A DNA stretch of 64,000 nucleotides from Methylosinus sporium (GTDB lineage Bacteria; Pseudomonadota; Alphaproteobacteria; Rhizobiales; Beijerinckiaceae): positions 38,076 through 102,075 of the forward strand of contig NZ_PUIV01000008.1 of assembly GCF_003113265.1 (NCBI RefSeq). The letters run 5' to 3'. A program made the position numbers and the translations under genes. Below are positions 18,927-28,115 of the stretch, one piece after another. The notes beneath the pieces are model-generated. The model had not been told where the DNA came from and ran no database searches. It saw only the letters and a list, made by a program, of their open reading frames with translations. Numbering within the stretch: the first letter of the stretch is position 1; every line of letters starts with the position of its first letter.

Positions 18927-21314
18927 ATGTCGGGAAATTGGAAAGGCCCTTTCACGCGAGCCGGACTGTCGGCATTCGCCGGGATCGCGGTTCTCGTCGG
19001 CGGCGCGACATTTTATCGGGCGGGAACTCCCCATTCGGACGCGGCCGTCGAAATCCGTCGGACGTCCTATGGCGTTCCACACATCAGGGCGGTCGACGAG
19101 AAAGGGCTCGGCTTTGGAATCGGCTACGCCTATGCGCAGGACAATGTCTGCTTGCTGGCGGAAGAGATTCTCACCGTCAATGGCGAACGCTCGAAATATC
19201 TCGGGGCGGATGCGATGGCGTCCGCAACGGTCACAAATCTCGACAGCGATTTCTTCTTTCGATGGCTGAACAATGACGAGGCGATCACGGCGACGCTGGA
19301 GGCGCAGCCGAGAGAGATCCGCGACCTGCTCGCAGGATATGCGTCGGGGTACAATCGCTATCTGCGCGATACGGGAGCCGCCGGATTGCCTTCGGCGTGC
19401 CGGGACAAGAATTGGGTGCGGCCGATCTTCGATGTCGACCTCTTGAAAAACATGCGCCGTCTGCTCGTGCGGAGCGGGCTCGGGCGTTTTGCCAGCGCCA
19501 TCGTCGCCGCGGCGCCGCCGCGTCGAAGCGACCTCCCCAAATCCCGTTCGGGCGAGCTTTCGAGCGAGCGCATACGGTTTGTCGAAGGGCGGGACGATTT
19601 CGCGAGCAGCCATGGAAGCAACGCGCTCGCCTTGGGAAAAGCTCTCACCCGCAACGGAAAAGGGGCGCTGCTCGCCAATCCGCACTTTCCGTGGTCCGGC
19701 TCCTTGCGGTTCTACCAGATGCATCTGACGATTCCCGGAAAGCTCGATGTCATGGGAGCCGCTCTACCGGGGCTGCCGTTCATCAACATCGGCTTCACCC
19801 GCAATTTGGCCTGGACGCATACGGTCGACGCGTCGAGCCATTTCGTCGCTTATCGCTTGCGGCTCGACCCCGCCGATCCCACCCGCTATGTCGTCGACGG
19901 CGAATCGGCGCCGATGCAAAAAATATCGGTCGTCGTCGATGCGCTCGAGAAAGACGGAACTCTCTCGCAGCGCTCGCATGATTTCTATCGGTCGAGATTC
20001 GGCTTCGCGGTCGATCTCTCCGATCGGCTCGCCTGGGACGAAAGCCAAGCCTTCGTCATCGCAGACGCCAACCTGGAGAACGCCAGGGCGTTGCAGCAAT
20101 GGTATGCGATGAACCAAGCGAGCTCGCTCGACGAGTTTCAAGCGAGCGTCACGCGGATCTTGGGCATTCCGTGGGTCGACACGATAGCGGTCGACGCCGA
20201 CGGAACCGCCTTGTTCATGAACGTTTCGGCGATCCCGAACATCGACGCCGGCACGCTCGGGGATTGTCGTCTGCCGGATTTCGAGAAATTGGGGTTGGAC
20301 TTTCATGTTCTCGACGGAACGCGAAAGGTCTGTGATCGGAGCGCTGCGTCCAACGAACCGCAGGCGGGTCTCTTTCCCGGTGACAGTCTGCCCATTTTGC
20401 GGCGAGAGGACTTTGTTCTCAATTCGAACGACAGCGCCTGGCTCGCCAATCCGGCGCAGCCTATGACGGGATATTCGCCCCTCGTGAGCCGAGAGAACGT
20501 CGAGTTGGGGGGCAGGGCTCGCTATGCGCTCGGATGGCTCCAGCGCCGAGCGAAGGAGCCGACGTCGCGAGGCGAAGGGCTGGGCGCCGAGGAGCTGAAA
20601 GACCTTCTCATGCGCGACGACGTCTATTTCGCCTCCTTGGTCATGGACGATCTCCTGACGTTGTGTCCGAACGAGAGAGACCTCGGCGCCGAAAACGCAG
20701 AGACGAGAGATGTGTCGATCGCCTGTGAAAAATTGCGCGTCTGGGATCGAACCGCCAATCTCGACGCCAACATCGGCTATGTCTACTTCGAAGGCTTCAT
20801 GGAGCGCGCGCGTAAGATCGCCAACGTATGGCGGGTTCCGTTCGACCCTTCGCGCCCTGTCGATACGCCCTATGGGTTGAACGTCGGCGATCCCGAGATC
20901 GCGGCGCAATTGAGGTCGGCTCTGGCGGCTTCGCAAAGAGACGCCGCCAGCGCTGGTTTGTCGCCCGACGCGACCTGGGGGGACATCCAAATTGCTTCCA
21001 AAGGCGCACGCGCTATTCCGATTCATGGCGGCAATGGCGCATTGGGCGTCTACAACGTCATACGAAGCGCGCCGTCCCGCGGTGGCAAGCGAGAAGTGGT
21101 TTCCGGGTCGAGTTACATTCAGCTCGTCTCTTTCGACCAGAGCGGCCCGCGTGTGGAGGCCCTGCTGGCGTTCTCGGAATCTTTGAACCCGGACTCGCGA
21201 TATTTCGCCGATCAGACAGAGATGTTTTCCAAGAAGGAATGGGTGCGTCTTCCCTTCTCGGAGCAGGAGATAGAGTCCGATCCGGTCTTTCGCAGTCAGA
21301 AGATCGGCTATTGA
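18927..21314 (+). CDS. Penicillin-acylase-family Ntn hydrolase, PvdQ-like
   Basis: This 795-residue protein has an N-terminal hydrophobic segment (about residues 13-30) that would send it to the periplasm. Family members are made as a precursor and self-cleave to expose a Ser. The likely nucleophile is Ser231 in HGSNALALG, and NPHFPW follows as in penicillin acylases. The alpha chain would be residues ~30-230 with an RTSYGVPHI opening; the beta chain is the remainder. In pyoverdine systems PvdQ removes the fatty acyl tail of the precursor. With the exporter next door, that role is the best inference here; acyl-homoserine-lactone acylase activity is possible. ATG 18927 has GAGGGG upstream; an ATG at 18903 overlapping the exporter stop is the alternative. 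Confidence 0.85.
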   Translation: MSGNWKGPFTRAGLSAFAGIAVLVGGATFYRAGTPHSDAAVEIRRTSYGVPHIRAVDEKGLGFGIGYAYAQDNVCLLAEEILTVNGERSKYLGADAMASATVTNLDSDFFFRWLNNDEAITATLEAQPREIRDLLAGYASGYNRYLRDTGAAGLPSACRDKNWVRPIFDVDLLKNMRRLLVRSGLGRFASAIVAAAPPRRSDLPKSRSGELSSERIRFVEGRDDFASSHGSNALALGKALTRNGKGALLANPHFPWSGSLRFYQMHLTIPGKLDVMGAALPGLPFINIGFTRNLAWTHTVDASSHFVAYRLRLDPADPTRYVVDGESAPMQKISVVVDALEKDGTLSQRSHDFYRSRFGFAVDLSDRLAWDESQAFVIADANLENARALQQWYAMNQASSLDEFQASVTRILGIPWVDTIAVDADGTALFMNVSAIPNIDAGTLGDCRLPDFEKLGLDFHVLDGTRKVCDRSAASNEPQAGLFPGDSLPILRREDFVLNSNDSAWLANPAQPMTGYSPLVSRENVELGGRARYALGWLQRRAKEPTSRGEGLGAEELKDLLMRDDVYFASLVMDDLLTLCPNERDLGAENAETRDVSIACEKLRVWDRTANLDANIGYVYFEGFMERARKIANVWRVPFDPSRPVDTPYGLNVGDPEIAAQLRSALAASQRDAASAGLSPDATWGDIQIASKGARAIPIHGGNGALGVYNVIRSAPSRGGKREVVSGSSYIQLVSFDQSGPRVEALLAFSESLNPDSRYFADQTEMFSKKEWVRLPFSEQEIESDPVFRSQKIGY

Positions 21315-21510
21315 CGACAAGCGCGATCGGCGAGGCGTCCAGACGAATTCGGTCGAGAACGTGAGCCGTTGCGCGGTCGCATTTCGACAAGAGCGGAAAA
21401 GACGCCTCGTTCCGAGCGCTCGTCGGCGACGAGGCGGCGGGCTCATCCCGTGTCGTCGCGCGCTTTGCCGTAATGCTGTGAGGCGTGACGACAGGAGAAT
21501 GATTTTCGAG

Positions 21511-21538
21511 TTGACTTGAGTATCCGACTACGTAATTG
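21511..21538 (+). promoter_or_regulatory. Candidate promoter before the DUF2946-like and receptor genes
   Basis: TTGACT at 21511-21516 is followed after 16 bases by TAATTG at 21533-21538, in a local AT-rich stretch between the acylase gene and the next small gene. The -10 match is imperfect. I see no clear iron box. It would separate receptor transcription from the NRPS operon. Confidence 0.35.
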
Positions 21539-21564
21539 TTTTGTATAGTGCGGGGAACGAGGTT

Positions 21565-21975
21565 ATGAGGCAGTCGAGGACAAAGCGAATGTCGACGCGC
21601 GCGCTTATCGCGAGCACGGTGGCATGCGTTTGTCTTTTGCAGGCCTTCATCCTCGTCATGTCCATGCAAGGGCGCTTCGCTCATGCGAGCGCCGAGTCGG
21701 GCGTCGCCGTTTCCGTCAGTGATTATTGTCGCGCAAATACGCATGGAGGCGGCGAGGGGTCGACGCAGCACGACCATTCGCAATGTTGTATTCTCTGCTC
21801 GTCGAGCGTTTATGGCGGGCTGTCCCGTTTTGCCGCGGTCGTGTGCAAGATCGCCTTCTTTCCGGCGCCGCGAACCGCCGCCGAGATAGGCTGGCGTTTC
21901 CTCGACGACCCTGTCGCGCAGCTGGTCGGCTGGACGAGTTCCTGGTCATCGCGCGCGCCGCCTTCGATCTCCTGA
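21565..21975 (+). CDS. Small membrane/secreted Cys-His protein, DUF2946-like
   Basis: The protein has 136 residues and a hydrophobic segment near 14-30, which could be a signal peptide or anchor. A Cys/His cluster HDHSQCCILC lies near the middle, followed by a second hydrophobic patch. Layout and the late CxxC resemble DUF2946 proteins, often found beside TonB-dependent receptor genes; their function is not established. The start ATG 21565 follows ACGAGG; an in-frame ATG at 21589 is possible. The receptor gene begins 83 bases after its stop. Metal binding is an inference from the Cys/His residues. Confidence 0.6.
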   Translation: MRQSRTKRMSTRALIASTVACVCLLQAFILVMSMQGRFAHASAESGVAVSVSDYCRANTHGGGEGSTQHDHSQCCILCSSSVYGGLSRFAAVVCKIAFFPAPRTAAEIGWRFLDDPVAQLVGWTSSWSSRAPPSIS

Positions 21976-22058
21976 CCCGACCGCGGCCCGAGCGGTCGCC
22001 TTTCCTGTCTTTCAAATCTTTATCGACGGCCCGTCGGGCTGCTCAGGAGAACCTCGTT

Positions 22059-24356
22059 ATGCTTCGTTCGACTTTGTTGCGCGGCGTTTCCGCCGGCGCG
22101 TTCGCGCTCGCTTTCATGTCCGCCGCTTCTGCGCCTGCGCAGGAGGCGCTGCCGACGATCGACATCGCCGCCGGGGCGGGCGGCGGCGCTCCGACCTCCG
22201 GGCTTCAGGGAAAAGCCGGCGAGACCGGCTATGCGCGCGCCAAGGCGGTCTCGGCGACCAAAACCAATGTGCCGATCCTCGACACGCCGCGCTCGGTGCA
22301 GATCATTCCGCACGAGGTATTGGAGGACCGCCAGATTCTCAACACGCAGGAGGCGGTCAAATTTGTTTCCGGCGTGCAAACCGGTCCGGCCGCCTACCAC
22401 GATCGCTATGCGATTCGCGGCTTTTCGACCGGCGACAACACATATCGCAACAGCCTGAAGCTTTACGGCGTCGCCGGCACGGTAGACGTGGCCTTCATCG
22501 ATCGCGTCGAGGTCGTCAAAGGCCCCGCCGCCATGCTCTACGGACGCATTCAGCCGGGCGGCCTCGTCAATTTCGTGACCAAGAAACCGCAAGCCGAGGC
22601 GGCCTATAGCATACAGGAACAATTCGGGAGCTGGGGACTCTCTCGCACGACGGTCGACGCCACCGGCCCCTTGGACCAAGACAAGACGCTTCTCTATCGC
22701 GTCATCGGCGTCTTCGATCACGCCGACGATTTCGTCGATTTCCTGCACCGCGACAATGGCAGGGCCTACGGCGCGCTCACCTGGAAGCCGACGGAGCAGT
22801 TCGAATCCAATCTGCAAGTCGAGTATTACCACGACAGCGGAACCAATACGGGCTACTATCGTCAACAGGTGCCAGCCCTCGCGCTGTCCTACGCCGTGCC
22901 GGGCATCGCCGGCCGGCCGGCCAATCTGCCGCGCAACTGGTCGCAGAGCGATTCTGCGCTCTATGCGAATTACCCGAGCGTGACGGAGCGCGTTCTCGTC
23001 TACGGGGATTTGACCTATCGTTTCAACAACGCCTGGAAGGTGAGCAGCAAGGTTCATTATTCTCATTCGGACGAAGACCAGGAATACATCGTCAGCCGCG
23101 GGTTCAATCTCGCGACCGGCGTCATGTCTCGACGACTCAGCTGGAGTCAGATTACGCGCGATACCTGGTCGCTCAATCTCGATGTCAACGGCGAGTTCGA
23201 GACCGGCATTCTCAAGCATAATCTCTTGGTCGGCTTCGATTATTACGACTATCGCTACTTGGGCAAGGGCGACAATCCGCAGGGCGCGGGGCCGGAAATT
23301 CCCAGCCTCAACGTCTTTGCGCCGGTCTATGGCGGCGTCGCCTGGCCGGTCCTCCAGGCGGAGCATTCTATCGCTAGTGGGAATATATTCTCGAGGACGA
23401 AGCAGCAGGACTTCGGCTATTATATTCAGGACAGCATTTCTTATAACGACTTCATCTATCTGCTCCTTGGCGGCCGCTACGACGTCGCCTTCGACGCTGG
23501 TTCGGAACTCTACGGGGTCACGAACAAGTTCTATTACGGAACTGGCGAGGGGGCTTGTTTTCCCATCTGCGATGGTCACTACAATCCGTCGGGGAAAGGA
23601 AATCCGACCGAACGCAAATTTTCGCCGAATGGCGGCTTGCTGTTCAAATTGACTCCGGAAATCTCCGCATATGTGAGTTATTCAGAATCCTTCGCCAGTT
23701 CGAACGCAGGCGCGTTGAGTTACGACGGCCGAGTGTTCAAACCGCAGCAGGGCAAGCAATATGAGCTCGGTTTGAAAGCCAGCCTCTTCGACGGCCGGCT
23801 GACCGGCTCCATCGTCGGCTTCGATCTCTATTTGACCAACCAACTGTCGGCCGACCCTCAGCATACCGGTTTCTCCGTCCAATCCGGCGAAGTCCGCAGC
23901 CGTGGCGTCGAGGTCGACCTCGCCGGCCAGGTGACCGACAACATCAGCGTGATCGGCAGCTATACTTACGACGACGCGATCATCACCAAGGACACGACGA
24001 CCGGCACAGGCGCCGTCCTCGGCAAGCGATGGCCGGGCGTGCCGCGGCACGCTGGCAATTTCTGGGCGAAATACGACACGGCCCCCGGCCAGAAGGAGGG
24101 ATGGAGCTTCGGCGCCGGCTTCTACGCCAACGGAGAGCGCCAAGGCAACAACACCAATTCGTTCCAGCTTCCAGGCTATGTTCGCTTCGACACCATGGTC
24201 GGATATCGCACCGTGTTGCAGGGCGTTCCCGTCGAGGCTCAGCTCAACGTCACCAATATCGGCGACGCCAAATATTTCGAAGCGGCGGGTTCGGGCATGT
24301 ACGCTTATTATGGCGCGCCGCGGACTTTCACAGGGTCGGTAAAAGTGAAATTCTAA
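22059..24356 (+). CDS. TonB-dependent siderophore receptor
   Basis: This 765-residue outer-membrane receptor has a signal peptide ending near ASAPAQ (about residue 28). A plug domain follows (about 55-165) with LDTPRSVQIIP, FVSGVQ and DRVEVVKGPAAMLYG. The rest is a beta-barrel ending in VKVKF with a terminal Phe, as outer-membrane proteins do. There is no N-terminal signalling domain, so direct sigma/anti-sigma control through this receptor is unlikely. The siderophore-receptor subfamily is suggested by the plug wording and barrel motifs. ATG 22059 has AGGAGA nine bases upstream; an open frame continues upstream but overlaps the previous gene. Its position next to the NRPS, exporter and acylase suggests it imports the ferric form of the peptide. 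Confidence 0.93.
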   Translation: MLRSTLLRGVSAGAFALAFMSAASAPAQEALPTIDIAAGAGGGAPTSGLQGKAGETGYARAKAVSATKTNVPILDTPRSVQIIPHEVLEDRQILNTQEAVKFVSGVQTGPAAYHDRYAIRGFSTGDNTYRNSLKLYGVAGTVDVAFIDRVEVVKGPAAMLYGRIQPGGLVNFVTKKPQAEAAYSIQEQFGSWGLSRTTVDATGPLDQDKTLLYRVIGVFDHADDFVDFLHRDNGRAYGALTWKPTEQFESNLQVEYYHDSGTNTGYYRQQVPALALSYAVPGIAGRPANLPRNWSQSDSALYANYPSVTERVLVYGDLTYRFNNAWKVSSKVHYSHSDEDQEYIVSRGFNLATGVMSRRLSWSQITRDTWSLNLDVNGEFETGILKHNLLVGFDYYDYRYLGKGDNPQGAGPEIPSLNVFAPVYGGVAWPVLQAEHSIASGNIFSRTKQQDFGYYIQDSISYNDFIYLLLGGRYDVAFDAGSELYGVTNKFYYGTGEGACFPICDGHYNPSGKGNPTERKFSPNGGLLFKLTPEISAYVSYSESFASSNAGALSYDGRVFKPQQGKQYELGLKASLFDGRLTGSIVGFDLYLTNQLSADPQHTGFSVQSGEVRSRGVEVDLAGQVTDNISVIGSYTYDDAIITKDTTTGTGAVLGKRWPGVPRHAGNFWAKYDTAPGQKEGWSFGAGFYANGERQGNNTNSFQLPGYVRFDTMVGYRTVLQGVPVEAQLNVTNIGDAKYFEAAGSGMYAYYGAPRTFTGSVKVKF

Positions 24357-24543
24357 CGCAGTCGGCCGTGACCGAAGTCGACTCGCCTCTGCGCCTTCTT
24401 TCCGCGAGGCGGCGGGTCGTCTGGGACTGGCGCATCGTCCAGCGAGTTTGCGCTGGCGTCGATGGCGGAACGAGGGCCGAATCGGGCGGCGTCTCTTTCC
24501 GCGCGGCGGCGGGAGATTTTCGAGCCCGTGAGGATTTGACGCC

Positions 24544-25905
24544 GTGATCCGTCCATTTTTCGTTCTGCTGCATCGATGGGTCGGCTTGGCGATGACGGGT
24601 TTTCTCGTGGTCGTCGCGCTGACCGGCAGCCTGCTCGCCTTCAATACGGAACTGGAGCGCGTGTTCGCCCCGCAACTGTTCGCGACGCCCCGCCCGGACG
24701 TCGCGCCGCTCGATCTCGCGACCCTCGCCGAACGCGCGCAGGCGATCGTTCCGCAAGGCCGCGTCGCCAGCGTGTTATACGCGGAGCCCGATCAAGCGCT
24801 CGTGACTTTCGCGCCGCTCATGGATCCCACGACGGGGCAGGCTCGAAAGCTCGGCTTCGACCAACTCTTCGTCGACCCGTGGACCGGCGCGGAGCTCGGG
24901 CGGCGAAGGCGCGGCGACATTTCGGAAGGGCTGATCAATGTCATGCCTTTCATCTACAAGCTGCATTGGACGCTCACTTTCGATGCTGTCGGCTCGACGA
25001 TCCTGGGGGTCGTGGCGGTCGCCTGGACCATCGACTGCTTCGTCGGCTTCTACCTGACCCTGCCTGTCTCGCTCGGCGGATTTTTTCGCCGCTGGATGAC
25101 CGCGTGGCGCGTCAAGTGGCGCGGCGGCGCCTATCGCGTCAACTTGGACCTGCACCGCGCCGGCGGCTTGTGGCTGTGGCCGGTTCTCTTCGTCTTCGCC
25201 TGGTCGAGCGTGATGTTCAACATGCGGCCAGTCTACGAGTGGGCGACCAAGGCGGTGTTCGACTATGCGCCGCGTAGCGCTTGGGCGCCGCCGCAGAGGC
25301 GCAATGACACGCCGCGTCTCGACTGGCGCTCGGCGCAGCAGACCGGCGAGCGGCTGATCGGGGAATTGTCGGCGCAAGGCGGCTTCACCGTGATCCAGCC
25401 TCTGGGGCTGACGTATAGCGCGCCGCATGGCGTCTATATCTACGAGGTTCGCTCGAGCCGCGACGTCTTCGAACGCTCCCCAAAGGGGGGCGGGACCTAT
25501 CTCATGTTCGACGGCGACGATGGCGCCTTGGCGAGCCTGCGCCTGCCGACCGGCGAGCATAGCGGCAATACGGTCGAAAGCTGGCTCTATGCACTGCACA
25601 TGACGCGCGTGTTCGGCAGGCCGTTTCAAATTTTCGTCTGCGCGCTCGGTTTCCTCGTCATCATGCTGTCGGTCACGGGCGTCTACATCTGGTGGAAAAA
25701 GCGGCGCGCTCGAAAATACTCGGCCGCGCGTTCTGGCGGGATTGTCGGCAAGAACGAGACTTCGGAGCGCTCGTCGACGCGCGAGTCGAAGCGACGGGCG
25801 CAGACCGTGTTCGGCGCGTTTCCGGCGCTGACTATTTCAGCGGAAAACGCTCTGAAGCGTTTTCGAGCGAAGCGGGAACCGGTTCGCGTAAAGAACACGC
25901 GATAA
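24544..25905 (+). CDS. PepSY-associated transmembrane protein, probable siderophore-iron reductase
   Basis: This 453-residue protein opens with the family's typical LHRWVGLAMTGFLVVVALTGSLLAF helix region and ends with a late helix followed by VYIWWKKRRARK. I see four membrane helices and two periplasmic parts, the first helped by conserved His residues (His11, and KLHWT near 140). PepSY membrane proteins beside TonB receptors are thought to reduce or release iron from siderophores. GTG 24544 has GTGAGGA upstream. The last ~70 residues are unlike the family: they run into a hairpin repeat, which seems to have replaced or extended the original end. The ABC genes follow after 71 bases. Confidence 0.8.
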   Translation: MIRPFFVLLHRWVGLAMTGFLVVVALTGSLLAFNTELERVFAPQLFATPRPDVAPLDLATLAERAQAIVPQGRVASVLYAEPDQALVTFAPLMDPTTGQARKLGFDQLFVDPWTGAELGRRRRGDISEGLINVMPFIYKLHWTLTFDAVGSTILGVVAVAWTIDCFVGFYLTLPVSLGGFFRRWMTAWRVKWRGGAYRVNLDLHRAGGLWLWPVLFVFAWSSVMFNMRPVYEWATKAVFDYAPRSAWAPPQRRNDTPRLDWRSAQQTGERLIGELSAQGGFTVIQPLGLTYSAPHGVYIYEVRSSRDVFERSPKGGGTYLMFDGDDGALASLRLPTGEHSGNTVESWLYALHMTRVFGRPFQIFVCALGFLVIMLSVTGVYIWWKKRRARKYSAARSGGIVGKNETSERSSTRESKRRAQTVFGAFPALTISAENALKRFRAKREPVRVKNTR

Positions 25906-25955
25906 AGCAAATAATTATAGAGTCTCTCCGGTTCAATCTGAACCGGAGAGACTCT
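25843..25955. repeat. Rhizobial-type intergenic mosaic repeat with two hairpins
   Basis: Two perfect stem-loops lie close together. The first has a 9-bp stem GAAAACGCT/AGCGTTTTC (25843-25864, loop CTGA). The second has a 17-bp stem, left arm 25919-25935, right arm 25939-25955, loop ATC. Between them is GAACCGGTTCGCG and a short AT-rich piece. The pattern resembles dispersed mosaic repeats of Rhizobiales genomes. The first hairpin is inside the 3' end of the PepSY gene. The second could also act as a weak terminator or mRNA-stabilising structure before the ABC genes, though there is no T-run. Confidence 0.75.
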
Positions 25956-25976
25956 CGGGAAGAAAAATAGACCCGC

Positions 25977-26681
25977 ATGATCAGAACTCGGAAGCTCTGC
26001 AAATATTTCGACGGAGATCGCGCGCTCGATTCCGTCGACCTCGACATAGCGCCGGGGGAGGTCTACTGCCTGCTCGGCGCCAATGGCGCGGGTAAGACGA
26101 CGTTGATCAATATATTGCTCGATTTTCTCCCCGCGAGCTCGGGGAACGCCTGGATCAACGGCCTGGACGTCAGCGTGGAGCCGCTGGAGACCAAGAAATA
26201 CGTCGCATACATTCCCGAGCAGGTCATGCTTTACGGCACGCTCTCGGGCGTCGAAAATCTCGATTATTTTGTCACTTTGGCCACCGGCCGGCGTCTCGGA
26301 CGGGAGCGTCTCCTGGAACTGCTCGGGGAGGCGGGACTGGCCGCCGATGCAGCCGAGAGGCGCGTCGCGAAATACTCCAAGGGTATGCGTCAAAAGGTCG
26401 GCGTCGCCATCGCTTTCGCCAAGGACGCGAAGGCCTTGCTTCTGGACGAGCCGACCTCGGGGCTCGACCCCCAGGCGGCCGACGAGTTCTCGCGCCTGCT
26501 GAAAAAGGCGAGCGATCGCGGCGTCGCGATCCTGATGGCGACGCATGATCTATTCCACGCCAAACAAACCGGCACGAGAATCGGCATCGCCAGGCGCGGC
26601 AAGATCGTCGCCAATCTGGATGCCAGCGACATCGGCCATGCCGATTTGGAGGCTCTCTATCTCGATCTCATGCGCGCATGA
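25977..26681 (+). CDS. ABC transporter ATP-binding protein
   Basis: This 234-residue ATPase shows Walker A GANGAGKTT near residues 37-45, signature YSKGMRQKVGVA near 134, Walker B ALLLDEPTSGLD near 155 and a switch His in ATHD. It has no membrane part and pairs with the two permease genes that follow. It belongs to the ABC-2 type (CcmA/NatA-like) group. Substrate is unknown; the neighbouring receptor and PepSY genes suggest a role in siderophore or metal handling. The promoter is not obvious; it may be read through from the receptor operon past the hairpin repeat. Confidence 0.92.
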   Translation: MIRTRKLCKYFDGDRALDSVDLDIAPGEVYCLLGANGAGKTTLINILLDFLPASSGNAWINGLDVSVEPLETKKYVAYIPEQVMLYGTLSGVENLDYFVTLATGRRLGRERLLELLGEAGLAADAAERRVAKYSKGMRQKVGVAIAFAKDAKALLLDEPTSGLDPQAADEFSRLLKKASDRGVAILMATHDLFHAKQTGTRIGIARRGKIVANLDASDIGHADLEALYLDLMRA

Positions 26682-26722
26682 GAGTTTTTCGTCGCCCTTC
26701 GAATGGTCGAGGAGGATAAGGC

Positions 26723-28096
26723 GTGATCGCGGTCGTCGCTAAAAGAGATTTCATCGGATTCGTCCGGGACGGACGCTTTTCCTGGGTCGGCGGCCTCGCG
26801 CTCGTTCTTTTGCTGTCCTCGATCGCCGTCGGCTGGCGGCATCACAGCGAGCTGGCGCAGGAGCGTCGAGCCGCGCAATTGGAAGGATATGAAACCTGGG
26901 TGGCGCAGGGCCGTAAAAACCCGCATTCCGCCGCGCATCTGGGCATGTTCGTGTTCAAACCCGAAACGACTTTGGCGTTGTTCGATCCTGGCCTCGAGCC
27001 TTATGTCGGCGCGACGGTCTGGCTCGAAGCGCATGAACAGAGCGATCTCAAATTTCGGCCGGCTCGAGACGCGACCGGATTGCGTCGCTTCGGCGATTTG
27101 TCGGCGGCCTTCGTGCTGCAGATGATCGGCCCGCTGGTCGTCTTGCTGATCGGCTTCGACGCTTTCGCCGGCGAGCGCGAGCAGGGGACGCTGCGTCAGC
27201 TCTCGAGCCTCGGCGTGCCGCCGCATCGCTTGCTATGGGGCAAGGCGACGGCGGTCGCCGCGGGCGTCGCGACGCTTCTCGTTCCGACTGTCGTCCTCCT
27301 ACTGGCCGCCGTGTTCGCCAGCGGCGACCTCGGCGACAGTCTCGCGCGTCTTGCCTGGCTGTTGCTGGGATACTGCCTTTATCTCGGCACGTTCCTATTC
27401 TCGACGCTGGCCGTGTCGGCCGCGGCTCCAAATTCGCGCGTGGCGCTGATCGTGCTTCTCGCCGCCTGGATCGTCGCGACGGTCGTCATTCCTCGAGCCG
27501 CATCCGAATTGTCCCGGATTCAGTATCCCACTCCAACGGCGTTTGCGTTCGACTCCGCGGTCGCTGACGGGCTCGAGCACGCGCGTCGGCAGGCTCTGGA
27601 GGAGAACTTCCACGTGAAGCGCTCCCAGGACGTCCCGATCGAGGAGACAGGAAGGGCGCTGCAGATCGACGATCACGCCGCCTACCTCGTGTTCGACAAA
27701 CATTACGGCGCCCTCTGGGACGTCTTCGCGCGCCAGCAGCGCGCGCAGGAAACGATCGGCCTGCTCTCGCCTCTGGTCGCGCTGCGAGGATTGTCGACCG
27801 GCATGGCGGGAACCGACCTCGCTCATCAACGAGACTTCGCCGCCGCCGCCGAGCGCCACCGGCGTCTCATTCAAGACATGATGAGCGACGACCGCATCGT
27901 CCACGCCGGGGCCGAAGGGTACAATTATCAGGCCGACGCGGAACTATGGCGCAAAGTTCCGCCGTTCGACTATGCGAGCCCGCCGAGCGGTTGGGCCTTG
28001 GCGCGTTGCTGGCCGAATCTGGTCGTGTTGGCGGCCGGTTTCGTTTTGTCGTTGCTGTCGGCCGTCGCATCCGTGCGCCGGTTGCGTCCGCTCTGA
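26723..28096 (+). CDS. ABC-2 type permease, DUF3526-like
   Basis: The protein has 457 residues. A first hydrophobic helix lies near 20-36, then a long extracytoplasmic loop (about 40-130), then a bundle of helices (about 130-270, including ALIVLLAAWIVATVVI), a second loop and a final helix (about 425-445). FAGEREQGTLRQLSSLGV is the ABC-2 coupling-type motif between helices. The layout fits permeases carrying the DUF3526 region. GTG 26723 has a strong GAGGAGG site. The next gene encodes a protein of the same layout, so the transporter is probably a heterodimer of permeases with one ATPase. Confidence 0.85.
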   Translation: MIAVVAKRDFIGFVRDGRFSWVGGLALVLLLSSIAVGWRHHSELAQERRAAQLEGYETWVAQGRKNPHSAAHLGMFVFKPETTLALFDPGLEPYVGATVWLEAHEQSDLKFRPARDATGLRRFGDLSAAFVLQMIGPLVVLLIGFDAFAGEREQGTLRQLSSLGVPPHRLLWGKATAVAAGVATLLVPTVVLLLAAVFASGDLGDSLARLAWLLLGYCLYLGTFLFSTLAVSAAAPNSRVALIVLLAAWIVATVVIPRAASELSRIQYPTPTAFAFDSAVADGLEHARRQALEENFHVKRSQDVPIEETGRALQIDDHAAYLVFDKHYGALWDVFARQQRAQETIGLLSPLVALRGLSTGMAGTDLAHQRDFAAAAERHRRLIQDMMSDDRIVHAGAEGYNYQADAELWRKVPPFDYASPPSGWALARCWPNLVVLAAGFVLSLLSAVASVRRLRPL

Positions 28097-28115
28097 TCGG
28101 GAAGGGAGCCGCCGA

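Noticed and set aside
19764..21446. A 560-codon minus-strand open frame over the acylase gene
   Set aside because: It lies almost wholly within the acylase coding sequence on the other strand, with no family likeness and an Arg-rich random-looking composition.
22020..23579. A 519-codon minus-strand open frame over the TonB receptor
   Set aside because: No recognisable domain; the plus-strand receptor has clear plug and barrel motifs.
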